Positions 9,499 to 17,615 of a DNA stretch of 64,000 bases are shown piece by piece. Under the pieces are notes generated by a model. It made no database searches. It was not told where the DNA came from and worked only from the letters and a program-made list of their open reading frames with translations. Within the stretch, counting starts at the first letter, position 1. Each line of letters begins with the position of its first letter. The stretch is from Pedobacter metabolipauper. Its GTDB lineage: Bacteria; Bacteroidota; Bacteroidia; Sphingobacteriales; Sphingobacteriaceae. A program made the translations under genes and the position numbers. The stretch covers positions 32,764-96,763 of the forward strand of contig NZ_SNYC01000008.1 of the NCBI RefSeq assembly GCF_004362715.1, written 5' to 3'.

Positions 9499-10377
9499 TT
9501 GAAACAGTTTCTATCAGATTTCTCCAAGCTCATTAAATTCAGATTAACCTTTCTGGTTGTATTTTCTGCATCCGTTACTTTTTTGATTGGATCGAAGGTA
9601 CAAATTGATGGCGTTATTCCGGGAGTTAACTGGCTAAACTGGGTCATTCTGATTGCAGGCGGGTTCCTGGTTACTTCTGCCGCAAACTGCTTTAATGAAG
9701 TGATTGAGGTAGACCTCGATAAATTAATGACGCGGACTAAAGATCGCCCGATGCCCGCAGGCCACATGACCACTGGTCAGGGTTTGGTATCTGGTTTGGT
9801 CATGGGGATGCTCGGTACATTTCTGTTGGGACAATTGAATATAGAAACCGGGTTGTTATCTGTGTTCTCTATTTTTCTATATGCCTTTGCCTATACACCT
9901 TTAAAGCGTAAATCTCCAATCGCTGTGTTTGTAGGTGCCATACCCGGTGCATTGCCTCCGCTGATCGGGTATGTTGCGGCACACGGCAGGATTGATAATA
10001 TTGCAGTTATTCTGTTCCTGGTTCAGTTTGTTTGGCAGTTTCCTCATTTTTGGTCCATTGCCTGGGTGTTGGACGACGATTATAAAAAGGCAGATTTCCG
10101 TCTTTTACCTACCACTAAAAGAGATACGATTAGTGCATGGGTGATATTCTTAAGTACACTGGTGTTGATCCCCGTAAGCTTACTTCCCGTTTTTTATCAC
10201 TTTGGCGGTTACTATATTGCAGTTGTTTCTATATTGGCTGGTGTTGTGTTTAGTTATTATGCCTTTGCGTTACTGGCAAAGAAAGATATTCCAAGTGCGA
10301 GAAAAGTAATGTTCTGTTCATTCTTTTATCTCCCTTTGGTTCAATTGGTTTTATTATTTGATTTTATAAGTAAATAA
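9499..10377 (+). CDS. ctaB: Protoheme IX farnesyltransferase (heme O synthase)
   Basis: A 292-residue UbiA-superfamily membrane prenyltransferase that attaches farnesyl to heme B, the step before CtaA. The start is TTG at 9499; no ATG fits the conserved N-terminus MKQFLSDFSKLIKFRLTFL. Motifs are NCFNEVIEVDLDKLMTRTKDRP (first Asp-rich region) and DDDYKKADFRLLPT (second). It lies between ctaA and the subunit III genes with gaps of 11 and 2 nt. Confidence 0.93.
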   Translation: MKQFLSDFSKLIKFRLTFLVVFSASVTFLIGSKVQIDGVIPGVNWLNWVILIAGGFLVTSAANCFNEVIEVDLDKLMTRTKDRPMPAGHMTTGQGLVSGLVMGMLGTFLLGQLNIETGLLSVFSIFLYAFAYTPLKRKSPIAVFVGAIPGALPPLIGYVAAHGRIDNIAVILFLVQFVWQFPHFWSIAWVLDDDYKKADFRLLPTTKRDTISAWVIFLSTLVLIPVSLLPVFYHFGGYYIAVVSILAGVVFSYYAFALLAKKDIPSARKVMFCSFFYLPLVQLVLLFDFISK

Positions 10378-10379
10378 AT

Positions 10380-10958
10380 ATGGTTCATTCAATCAAACAA
10401 CAAGAGACGGGCTTAGACTATAGGGCTAAGAAATTTGTGATGTGGTTATTTGTTGTTTCATCTACCATTATGTTTGGTGGCTGGACAAGTTATTACATTG
10501 TGTTCTCCGCTTCTAAAGGTAAGGGACATGGTCTGGTATTGCCCGAATTGTTCATCTACAGTACTGCGGTACTTGTGCTGAGCAGCATTAGCCTTTTTCT
10601 GGCATCCAGGGCCTTAAAAAATCAACAATTCAATGCCCAGAAAACATTTTTATGTTTAACGATGGTTTTGGGTATTGTATTTGGTTACCTGCAGGTGGAT
10701 GCCTGGTCTACTATGGTAAAGACCGGAGCCGTATTAATGAATAACAATGCCGCAATTTCCCTGATATATATCGTATCCGGATTTCACATTCTGCACATTT
10801 TTGCCGGCATATGCCTGGTATTTAATGCGCTGATGGGAGCATATAAAGAACTGCCTATGGAAAAGCGTACATACCGGATGGAAATCGCTTCTATATTTTG
10901 GCATTTTATAGATATATTATGGATATATCTGTATGTTTTTTTACTTTTGAACAGTTAG
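10380..10958 (+). CDS. Cytochrome c oxidase subunit III-like protein (short form)
   Basis: A 192-residue protein with about five helices, of the heme-copper oxidase subunit III family. The C-terminal signature FHILHIFAGI...FWHFIDILWIYLY is typical. It is shorter and more divergent than the next gene, and I take it for an accessory subunit III. Such tandem subunit III genes are usual in Bacteroidota. It starts 2 nt after ctaB. It could be called coxC or ctaE, but I leave the symbol open because two copies are present. Confidence 0.88.
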   Translation: MVHSIKQQETGLDYRAKKFVMWLFVVSSTIMFGGWTSYYIVFSASKGKGHGLVLPELFIYSTAVLVLSSISLFLASRALKNQQFNAQKTFLCLTMVLGIVFGYLQVDAWSTMVKTGAVLMNNNAAISLIYIVSGFHILHIFAGICLVFNALMGAYKELPMEKRTYRMEIASIFWHFIDILWIYLYVFLLLNS

Positions 10959-10988
10959 AATTTTTAACAAACTATTACTATTAACAAA

Positions 10989-11696
10989 ATGAGTTCATTA
11001 TCACAATTAGATCAGGTAAAAACCACTCCATGGAGCGGAGGCCGCTCGCCGTGGTCAGTAGAGTACGGTAAAATAATGATGTGGTTCTTCCTGGTATCTG
11101 ATGCATTCACCTTTTCATCATTACTGATCTATTACGGAGCGCAGCGTTTCTCTAAACTTACCTGGCCTGATCCGGATTTGGTTTTTCAATCCATTCCGGG
11201 ACTTGTAGAAGGCAATGCGCCATTGGTGTTTGTGGGTATTATGACCTTTATTTTGATCATGAGTTCCGTTACTATGGTACTGGCTGTTGAAGCCGGCCAC
11301 AGACGTTCTAAAAAAGAGGTGATCTGGTGGATGGTAGCTACCATTATTGGTGGTTTTATGTTCCTGGGTTGTCAGGCTGCAGAATGGACACACTTATTCC
11401 ACGAAGGATTTGGATGGGGTAAAATTCCAAATATGGAAACCTTACACCACTTGTTTAGCGGTGAGGTATCTACCGTTTCTGCATTACAGTTTTCTAACTT
11501 GTTCTTTACCATTACCGGCTTTCACGGTTTTCACGTATTTACCGGGGTTCTTATCAATATCATCATCCTGTGTATGACCATTAACGGAACATTCGAAAAA
11601 CGCGGACATTACCTGATGGTAGAGAAGGTTGGTCTATACTGGCACTTTGTGGATCTGGTATGGGTATTCGTATTTACATTCTTCTATTTAGTTTAA
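10989..11696 (+). CDS. Cytochrome c oxidase subunit III
   Basis: A 235-residue subunit III with about five to six helices. The canonical motifs GFHGFHVFTGV and VGLYWHFVDLVWVFVF are present, as is a Glu/His-containing central helix (QAAEWTHLF). Subunit III stabilises the catalytic core and binds lipid. The gap from the shorter subunit III gene is 30 nt, and subunit IV begins 17 nt downstream. Confidence 0.94.
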   Translation: MSSLSQLDQVKTTPWSGGRSPWSVEYGKIMMWFFLVSDAFTFSSLLIYYGAQRFSKLTWPDPDLVFQSIPGLVEGNAPLVFVGIMTFILIMSSVTMVLAVEAGHRRSKKEVIWWMVATIIGGFMFLGCQAAEWTHLFHEGFGWGKIPNMETLHHLFSGEVSTVSALQFSNLFFTITGFHGFHVFTGVLINIIILCMTINGTFEKRGHYLMVEKVGLYWHFVDLVWVFVFTFFYLV

Positions 11697-11713
11697 TTAT
11701 TCAATAAAATATT

Positions 11714-12073
11714 ATGTCAGAAATACATACAGACAACGGACATCACGATCACGAACATGGAGATCATGCAGGATTAAGCAAAAAGAAGATATGGCAGGTA
11801 TTTGGTATCCTTCTTTTGATTACGATGATCGAATTCTTCATCGCATTATGGGTCCTTCCTAAAGGATATATGTCTCATAGCGTAGGTAACTTTGTATACA
11901 TCGCTTTAACCTTAGTAAAGGCCTATTACATTGTAGCTTACTTCATGCACTTAAAATATGAGAAGCTTGGATTACAGCTGGCCTTATCTATATCATTTAT
12001 CTTTATTGGGTACTTTATTGTACTCATGCTAATTGAAGGCGGTTATCTGCATCTACACATGCCACTAGTTTAA
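11714..12073 (+). CDS. Cytochrome c oxidase subunit IV (prokaryotic type)
   Basis: A 119-residue protein with a His-rich N-terminus (about eight His in the first 23 residues) followed by three helices, the layout of the COX4_pro family. The motif VKAYYIVAYFMHLKYE is typical of this subunit. Its stop overlaps the next start by one base (TAATG), suggesting coupled translation with the Sco-like gene. The His-rich tail could bind metal, but that is inference. Confidence 0.88.
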   Translation: MSEIHTDNGHHDHEHGDHAGLSKKKIWQVFGILLLITMIEFFIALWVLPKGYMSHSVGNFVYIALTLVKAYYIVAYFMHLKYEKLGLQLALSISFIFIGYFIVLMLIEGGYLHLHMPLV

Positions 12074-12780
12074 TGAACGCAGCTTCAATAAAGAAAGTTT
12101 TAATCCTGGTCACCATTTTAGCGGTACCAGGATTTTTGTATTATTTACTTCAGGATAAAGGAAAGAACAGGTACAGACCGCTCGCTATATTCGGGCCTAA
12201 AGCTGTAGCTTCTACCTTTCATTCAGTACGTGGAAAGAACATTCCGGATACCATTTATCATGTGGTTGATGATTTTAAACTGATCAACCAGGCCGGCGAC
12301 TCTGTAAGCTGGAAAAACTATGATCGGAAAGTGGTTATTGTCAGCTTATTTTATACCACAGGCAATACCCATGCAGTTACCTTTGCCAATAAGGCCATGC
12401 GTGCGTTTGATGCAACCTTTGACCACAATAAGTCAGTTAACTTTATCAGCCTGAGCATTGATCCGGTAAAAGACAATCCGGCCGTAATAAGTGCATTTGC
12501 GAAAACACTGCCTGCAAAGGCCGGTAAATGGGATATGCTTACCGGCGACAGCACCCATATCTATAACCTGATCAATAAAGGTTTATTTATTGATGCACAT
12601 CAGGATCTTACCGGTGGAGAGAAGAAATTCATTTACAGCAACATGTTTGTGCTGCTGGATATGAAACACCGAATCAGGGGATATTATGAAGCCACCAGCC
12701 AGGAAGCTTTATCAAAACTTGATGATGAGATCAAAGTGCTTATGGCCGAAGAATTAAGAAACACCAATGACGGGAGATAA
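12073..12780 (+). CDS. Sco1/SenC-family protein lacking copper ligands
   Basis: A 235-residue membrane-anchored (helix at about 7-25) thioredoxin-fold protein in the place where a CuA assembly factor is expected. The Sco fold is recognisable from VVIVSLFYTT, NFISLSIDPVKDNP, KWDMLTGD and FVLLDMKHRIRGYYEA. The C-x3-C copper/redox motif is absent: the aligned positions are Gly97 and Ala101. The conserved distal His aligns with Tyr188. It therefore cannot bind copper in the known way and may be structural, regulatory or specialised. It overlaps subunit IV by one base and is followed 15 nt later by the DUF420 gene. Confidence 0.8.
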   Translation: MNAASIKKVLILVTILAVPGFLYYLLQDKGKNRYRPLAIFGPKAVASTFHSVRGKNIPDTIYHVVDDFKLINQAGDSVSWKNYDRKVVIVSLFYTTGNTHAVTFANKAMRAFDATFDHNKSVNFISLSIDPVKDNPAVISAFAKTLPAKAGKWDMLTGDSTHIYNLINKGLFIDAHQDLTGGEKKFIYSNMFVLLDMKHRIRGYYEATSQEALSKLDDEIKVLMAEELRNTNDGR

Positions 12781-12795
12781 TCCGTTAATCACATT

Positions 12796-13329
12796 ATGAC
12801 CGAGAACACCCAAATTGAGCAGCGATATAACAAATGGATCATCCTGCTTTCCGTAGTGATACCCATTGCCGTAGCCGTACTTTTTTTTGTTAAGATTCCT
12901 AATGCAACACCATTACCATTCTTGCCGCCCATTTATGCCACCATTAACGGTATAACAGCTGTATTATTGGTTATCGCAGTGGTTGCAGTTAAAAATGGTA
13001 AGCTAAAGCTGCACGAAAATTTAATGAAATGTGCTATTGGCTGTTCATTACTATTTTTGGTCATGTACATTGCGTATCATATGACCACACCATCCACCTC
13101 GTTTGGGGGTGAAGGGATTATACGTTATGTTTACTTTTTCATCCTTTTAACGCATATCCTGTTGTCTATTGCAATCATACCTTTGGTGTTGATTACTTAT
13201 GTAAGGGCATTGGCCCAGCGGTTTGACCGCCATAAAAAGATAGGTAAAATAACATTTCCATTGTGGCTGTATGTAGCAGTAACTGGCGTTGTTGTTTATC
13301 TAATGATTTCACCATACTATAATTTCTAG
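12796..13329 (+). CDS. DUF420 membrane protein
   Basis: A 177-residue protein with five predicted helices and a short polar N-terminus, matching the DUF420 family that sits beside oxidase genes in many Bacteroidota and Bacilli (CtaM-like). His residues lie at helix ends (YHMTTPS, LTHILLS, RHKKIGKI). Members are linked to maturation of heme-copper oxidases; here that role is inferred from context. It is the last gene of the tight ctaA block; a 76-nt gap with a promoter-like box follows. Confidence 0.82.
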   Translation: MTENTQIEQRYNKWIILLSVVIPIAVAVLFFVKIPNATPLPFLPPIYATINGITAVLLVIAVVAVKNGKLKLHENLMKCAIGCSLLFLVMYIAYHMTTPSTSFGGEGIIRYVYFFILLTHILLSIAIIPLVLITYVRALAQRFDRHKKIGKITFPLWLYVAVTGVVVYLMISPYYNF

Positions 13330-13393
13330 TCAGAGAATTCGTTTTAATGACGGGGTTATTGCGCTGCGTTTCCTTTTATAATTCAGGATTACT

Positions 13394-13401
13394 TATATTT
13401 G
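13394..13401 (+). promoter_or_regulatory. TAnnTTTG promoter box, 4 nt before the start codon
   Basis: TATATTTG matches the Bacteroidota -7 consensus TAnnTTTG and ends 4 nt before the ATG at 13406. The -33 box is weak. If used, the transcript would begin at or within a few bases of the ATG, that is, leaderless. Confidence 0.45.
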
Positions 13402-13405
13402 TACC

Positions 13406-13660
13406 ATGAAAACGAAAGTATTTGTTTTACTTTTTATGCTGCTGCTTACAGCCTCATCTATGAATACGGCAACAGCGCAATGTGCCATGTGCTCTATCAG
13501 TGCTGAACAAGGTACAAAGAATGGCAATACCCAAGGGAAAGGCTTAAATACGGGAATCATCTATCTATTGGCTATTCCTTATCTCCTGATCTCAGGGATG
13601 GGCGCATTGTGGTATTTAAAATACCGTAAGGGGTCGGCAGGATATGCAAAAAACAACTAA
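13406..13660 (+). CDS. Small exported membrane protein with CAMC motif
   Basis: An 84-residue protein of unassigned function. It has a signal peptide (MKTKVF...ATA, about residues 1-24), then QCAMCSIS, a short polar stretch, and one helix at about 50-72 ending in a basic tail. The CxxC could bind metal or act in disulfide exchange on the periplasmic side. It overlaps the DUF983 gene by 17 nt, and its position beside the oxidase cluster suggests a respiratory or metal link, which is inference only. Confidence 0.72.
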   Translation: MKTKVFVLLFMLLLTASSMNTATAQCAMCSISAEQGTKNGNTQGKGLNTGIIYLLAIPYLLISGMGALWYLKYRKGSAGYAKNN

Positions 13661-14042
13661 GCTATACGCTTTAGTTAAAGGTAAATGTCCGCAATGCAGA
13701 CGCGGTGATATCTTTACCGGCAGTCTTTACGGTCTTGATATTCAGCACACCAATTCTGTTTGCAGCCATTGCAGTATGCGCTTCGAGATCGAACCCGGAT
13801 ATTTTTATGCAGCGATGTATGTAAGCTACGCGATGAACGTATCAGAAATGATTACTGTAGGAATAGCTACTTACGTTTTTTCTGGCGGTAACCTGGAGTT
13901 TGAATCCCTATGGCTTTACCTGACTACTATTTTTACCGGATGTTTACTTTTAGCCCCATTTAACTATCGGTATTCACGCGTCATTTTATTACATTGGCTG
14001 TCTCCTAAAATAAAGTATAACGCCTATTACGATAAGCCATGA
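13644..14042 (+). CDS. DUF983 protein, zinc-ribbon plus membrane helices
   Basis: A 132-residue protein with two CxxC knuckles (CPQC and CSHC) in the first 50 residues, forming a probable zinc ribbon, then two hydrophobic segments. The sequence KGKCPQCRRGDIF is the family hallmark of DUF983. Biochemical function is unknown. Its start overlaps the CAMC gene by 17 nt, and its stop overlaps the next ATG by 4 nt (ATGA), so the three genes form one operon. Confidence 0.85.
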   Translation: MQKTTKLYALVKGKCPQCRRGDIFTGSLYGLDIQHTNSVCSHCSMRFEIEPGYFYAAMYVSYAMNVSEMITVGIATYVFSGGNLEFESLWLYLTTIFTGCLLLAPFNYRYSRVILLHWLSPKIKYNAYYDKP

Positions 14043-14701
14043 TTAAACCTGAAACCTTAGATTTTATTAAAGACCTGGCCGAGAATAATGACCGCGAGTG
14101 GTTTGCGGAAAATAAGGGCAGGTATGAAACTGCGAAGCTCGATATTTATGCTTTCGCTGAACAGGTCATTCCAATCCTCGCAGCAATAGATCCGGAATTT
14201 TCCATCGATACTCCGCCAAAAAAATGTTTAATGCGTATTTACAGGGATGTACGGTTCAGCAAGAACAAAGCACCATATAAAAGTAATTACGGAATTACCT
14301 TTGATGTAAAGGGCAGGGGGATTACCACTCCGGATTATTACCTGCACGTACAACCCGGTAAAAGCTTTTTTGGCGTTGGTTTCTGGATGCCGGAAGCACC
14401 TGTATTAAAAAAGATCCGCGAAGAGATTGATTACAATACCTCCGAATTTTTGGATATTGTTAATGCGCCGGCCTTTAAACGAATCTTTAAGCTTAGCCAG
14501 GAAGACACGTTGAAGAATGCCCCAAAGGGATACGATACCGATCATCCTCAGATTGAATTCCTGAAATTAAAGAGCTTTATTGCCATATATCCATTAAAAG
14601 ATGAAGAGCTTTTAAAGCCAGATTTCGTTAACAAGTTGAAAACTGCGTTAGAAACTATTTATCCATTTGTGCTATTTTTGAGAAATGCCGTTGTGCAATA
14701 A
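14039..14701 (+). CDS. DUF2461 domain protein (TIGR02453 type)
   Basis: A 220-residue soluble protein. The family signature LAENNDREWFAENKGRYE is at the N-terminus, and RIYRDVRFSKNKAPYKSNYG at residues 75-95. No catalytic role is established for DUF2461. The start overlaps the DUF983 stop by 4 nt. There is no signal peptide or membrane helix, so it is probably cytoplasmic. Confidence 0.88.
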   Translation: MIKPETLDFIKDLAENNDREWFAENKGRYETAKLDIYAFAEQVIPILAAIDPEFSIDTPPKKCLMRIYRDVRFSKNKAPYKSNYGITFDVKGRGITTPDYYLHVQPGKSFFGVGFWMPEAPVLKKIREEIDYNTSEFLDIVNAPAFKRIFKLSQEDTLKNAPKGYDTDHPQIEFLKLKSFIAIYPLKDEELLKPDFVNKLKTALETIYPFVLFLRNAVVQ

Positions 14702-14742
14702 TCGAGGGTAGCCCGTATCAATTATTAAAAGACATTATATTA

Positions 14743-15585
14743 ATGAGAAAAATCAGTTTAATCCTATCTATTGCATTGTTTGCCAGTGCATTTAGCTCTT
14801 GCGTCATCTTGTCACCTAAAAAATATAAAAGTCTGATCGCAACTCAAGACTCCCTGAATACCGGCTGGACTGAATCCCAACTCAGAAACGAAAACCTGGA
14901 AAGCCTGATCGGTAAGCTTAGGAAAGATACAACGGGCTTAAGCAGTGCGTTAAATGATTTGAGGAGCAGGTATGCTGATATGGATAATAATTATGCTAAA
15001 CTGCGCAGCAACAGCTCAACAGAGATCAATAAACTGTCTGATGACCTTAAAAAACGCGAACAGCGTTTAAAAGAAGTAGAAGAGGTATTGCGTAAACGGG
15101 ATGAGGCTACGAACAAGTTAAAGGAAAAACTGCAGCAGGCCTTGCTTGGCTTTACCAAGAATGGATTAACGGTAGAGATCCGTAACGGAAAGGTTTATGT
15201 TTCTCTAACAGATAAACTATTGTTCCCATCAGGAAGTATTGTGATCGATGAAAAAGGAAAGCTGGCTTTAAGTCAGCTGGCAGATGTGCTTAAACAGCAG
15301 CCAGAGATCAATATCGCAGTTGAAGGACATACGGATTCACAGAAGATCACCAATCTTGGACAGATCAAAGACAACTGGGATTTGAGTGTGCTGAGATCAA
15401 CTTCAGTAGTTCGGTTCCTTACAGAAATTGGTAAAGTAGAAAGTGTACGGATGACTGCAACCGGAAAGGGAGAGTTTCAACCATTAGGTGCCAATACCTC
15501 AGCCGATGGCAGAAGTAAAAACCGCCGGATTGAGATCGTGTTGTCTCCGAAACTGGACGAGTTATATGATCTGATCAAACAGTAA
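14743..15585 (+). CDS. OmpA-family lipoprotein with coiled coil
   Basis: A 280-residue lipoprotein with signal peptide and lipobox FSSC at about residue 20, a long coiled coil (about 35-130, Leu/Lys/Glu-rich), and an OmpA-like peptidoglycan-binding domain (about 145-275). The domain shows VEGHTDSQKI, NWDLSVLRSTSVVRFL and DGRSKNRRIEIVLSP, including the Asp and Arg that contact diaminopimelate. It probably tethers the outer membrane to the cell wall. It starts 41 nt after DUF2461. Confidence 0.9.
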   Translation: MRKISLILSIALFASAFSSCVILSPKKYKSLIATQDSLNTGWTESQLRNENLESLIGKLRKDTTGLSSALNDLRSRYADMDNNYAKLRSNSSTEINKLSDDLKKREQRLKEVEEVLRKRDEATNKLKEKLQQALLGFTKNGLTVEIRNGKVYVSLTDKLLFPSGSIVIDEKGKLALSQLADVLKQQPEINIAVEGHTDSQKITNLGQIKDNWDLSVLRSTSVVRFLTEIGKVESVRMTATGKGEFQPLGANTSADGRSKNRRIEIVLSPKLDELYDLIKQ

Positions 15586-15608
15586 CAGTCCAACGTTAGG
15601 TGAGTTCT

Positions 15609-15639
15609 TTTGGATTGTGTTCATATTGGATTATCTTTA
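15609..15639 (+). promoter_or_regulatory. Bacteroidota-type promoter for the DUF6377 gene
   Basis: TTTG (15609-15612), a spacer of exactly 19 nt, and TATCTTTA (15632-15639) match the TTTG-N19-TAnnTTTG promoter except for the last base. Transcription would start near 15645, about 17 nt before the ATG at 15662. This argues against the upstream GTG at 15617 as the start. Confidence 0.6.
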
Positions 15640-15661
15640 CCAAACCAGATCTAAACCCAAC

Positions 15662-17296
15662 ATGACACTTCGAGTTTCTTACTTAAAATTTTTAAAGAAA
15701 ATCCTGCTTGTGGTATGGGCTGCTTTGATGTGCTTACCTGCATTTTCACAATCCAATTTTGAAAATAAGCTGAAACAGCTCAATCTGAGCATTGAGGCTA
15801 AGCAAACGTACGACCGCAGTAAACTTCAGCGTATTGCAGGATTAGAGCAAACATTAAAGTTACTGTTGCCTGCAGATATTAACGGCAGGTATAAGGTCTG
15901 TACCGCCTTATATGATGAATATAAATCCTTTAACTACGACAAAGCTTTTTATTATGCCCAAAGCATGCTCAGCTATGGGCGCAGGCTTAAGGACCCCGTT
16001 AAAGTAGCCAACGGAAAAATTAAACTCGGCTTTGTATTGTTGTCGTCAGGTATGTTCAAAGAAACTTTTGATTCCTTAAATACCGTAGACGTTCATATTC
16101 TTCCAGACAGTATTAAACAGGATTACTACTTTTTAAATGCCCGTACCTATTACGATCTGGCAGATTTTGATGCCGATAAATATTATACCCCGTTATATAA
16201 CTTAAGAGCCGGGATCTACATAGACTCTGCCATTGCATTGTCTACCCAAACATCTTATGATTATCAGTACTACCTCGGCTTAAAATATCTTAAAATGGGT
16301 AAGCGTGACCAGGCGGCCGCACTGTTAAAAAAGATACTCCACACGTACCCTTTGAGCAACCACCAGCTGGCCGTAACCACCTCTACATTAAGCGATATTT
16401 ATATTCAGAACAATGAAATAGATGAAGCGCTGCAGCTGCTGTTCCAGGCGGCAGAAGCCGATATCAAATCTTCTACAAAAGAAGCTGCAGCAATGCTGAA
16501 CCTGGCCAAGCTGCTTCATACCAAAGGAGACATTAAAAATGCCTATGTTTTTATAAACCAGGCGATGAATGATGCCAGCTATTATGGGGCACGCCAGCGT
16601 AAAGTGCAGGTAAGCGCCATATTAATGGTGATTGCCGGTGAAAAAGTAAATTCCGTAGAGGAACAGCGGAGGATCCTTTTTATTTATGCAACCCTGCTAA
16701 CGCTTTTGGCAGCAGTGGTGATTCTTTTTGCATTTATCATTTACAGACAACTTAAGAAATTAAAAAAGGCGGATAAGATCATTATCGAAACAAACCGTTC
16801 TTTACAGGAAACCATAGATCAGTTGAACGAGGCTGAGAAGATCAAAGAAGAATACATTGGTTATTATTTTAACCTGATCTCTGAATCCATAACCAAGCTC
16901 GAGAAATTTAAAAGGTCTGTAAGCAATAAATTGGTAACTAAAAAGTTTGATGACATTCAAATGCTGGTAGATAATATCAACCTGAAAAAGGAGCGGGATG
17001 AGCTGTTCCTGAACTTTGATAAAGCATTTTTAACCCTGTTCCCAAATTTTGTAGAAGCATTCAATGCACTTTTTGAGCCTGAACACCAGGTTAAACTCAG
17101 TTCAGATCAGCTGCTCAATACCGATCTTAGGATATTTGCCCTCATCAGACTGGGTATTCATGACACGGAAAAGATTGCCAGTATTTTAGAATACTCCATG
17201 AATACCATATACAACTATAAAGCACGTATAAAAGGCAAATCTATCCTTCCAAATGATGATTTTGAACTGGCTATTTTAACCATAAAGGCCGTATAG
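15662..17296 (+). CDS. DUF6377 membrane-bound TPR sensor-regulator with HTH
   Basis: A 544-residue protein: signal peptide ending AFSQ, an extracytoplasmic helical TPR-like region (about 30-330), one helix (about 340-362), and a cytoplasmic DUF6377 part that ends in a LuxR-like helix-turn-helix (LGIHDTEKIASILEYSMNTI, about 505-525). Proteins of this plan are thought to sense an envelope signal and regulate neighbouring polysaccharide genes. Here it lies 319 nt upstream of SusC in the same direction, so it is a good candidate regulator of that locus. I chose ATG 15662 because it gives a complete signal peptide and lies just after the promoter. Confidence 0.82.
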   Translation: MTLRVSYLKFLKKILLVVWAALMCLPAFSQSNFENKLKQLNLSIEAKQTYDRSKLQRIAGLEQTLKLLLPADINGRYKVCTALYDEYKSFNYDKAFYYAQSMLSYGRRLKDPVKVANGKIKLGFVLLSSGMFKETFDSLNTVDVHILPDSIKQDYYFLNARTYYDLADFDADKYYTPLYNLRAGIYIDSAIALSTQTSYDYQYYLGLKYLKMGKRDQAAALLKKILHTYPLSNHQLAVTTSTLSDIYIQNNEIDEALQLLFQAAEADIKSSTKEAAAMLNLAKLLHTKGDIKNAYVFINQAMNDASYYGARQRKVQVSAILMVIAGEKVNSVEEQRRILFIYATLLTLLAAVVILFAFIIYRQLKKLKKADKIIIETNRSLQETIDQLNEAEKIKEEYIGYYFNLISESITKLEKFKRSVSNKLVTKKFDDIQMLVDNINLKKERDELFLNFDKAFLTLFPNFVEAFNALFEPEHQVKLSSDQLLNTDLRIFALIRLGIHDTEKIASILEYSMNTIYNYKARIKGKSILPNDDFELAILTIKAV

Positions 17297-17615
17297 GATT
17301 TACATACGCTTATATTCCGTTTATATTTTTCTATTTTTATGTTTATTTATCTATCTGTAAATCAGATAAATATAATTATATATTCTTTACTGGGTTTATA
17401 TTTTGATTTTGAAAATTGTGAGTTGGCAATTAAAGTGATCTCTTTGAATCGCAATTGGGAAATTAACCTGAGGCAGAAACAACCAAATTAAATATAAACA
17501 AGTATGAAATCCAATCGAGAATCTACGGGTATGCGGCGAATAACTGTTCCCCGTTCTTAAGCACTCGCTGATACGCTAAATAAAAAACCATTTATAAACT
17601 TAAAATTATATTCTA
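17297..17615 (+). promoter_or_regulatory. AT-rich leader and control region of the SusC operon
   Basis: A gene-free stretch of 319 nt. A small hairpin or operator-like dyad, ATCTG-TAAAT-CAGAT, is at 17353-17367. A TAnnTTTG-like run, TATATTTTG, ends at 17405, which would give a leader of about 200 nt. A possible ACGGG/CCCGT stem (17525-17554) lies in that leader. I see no ORF or tRNA. Regulation by the upstream DUF6377 protein is inference. Confidence 0.45.

Noticed and set aside
15617..15661. Upstream GTG start for the DUF6377 gene
   Set aside because: It overlaps the promoter and would hide the signal peptide behind 15 extra residues.
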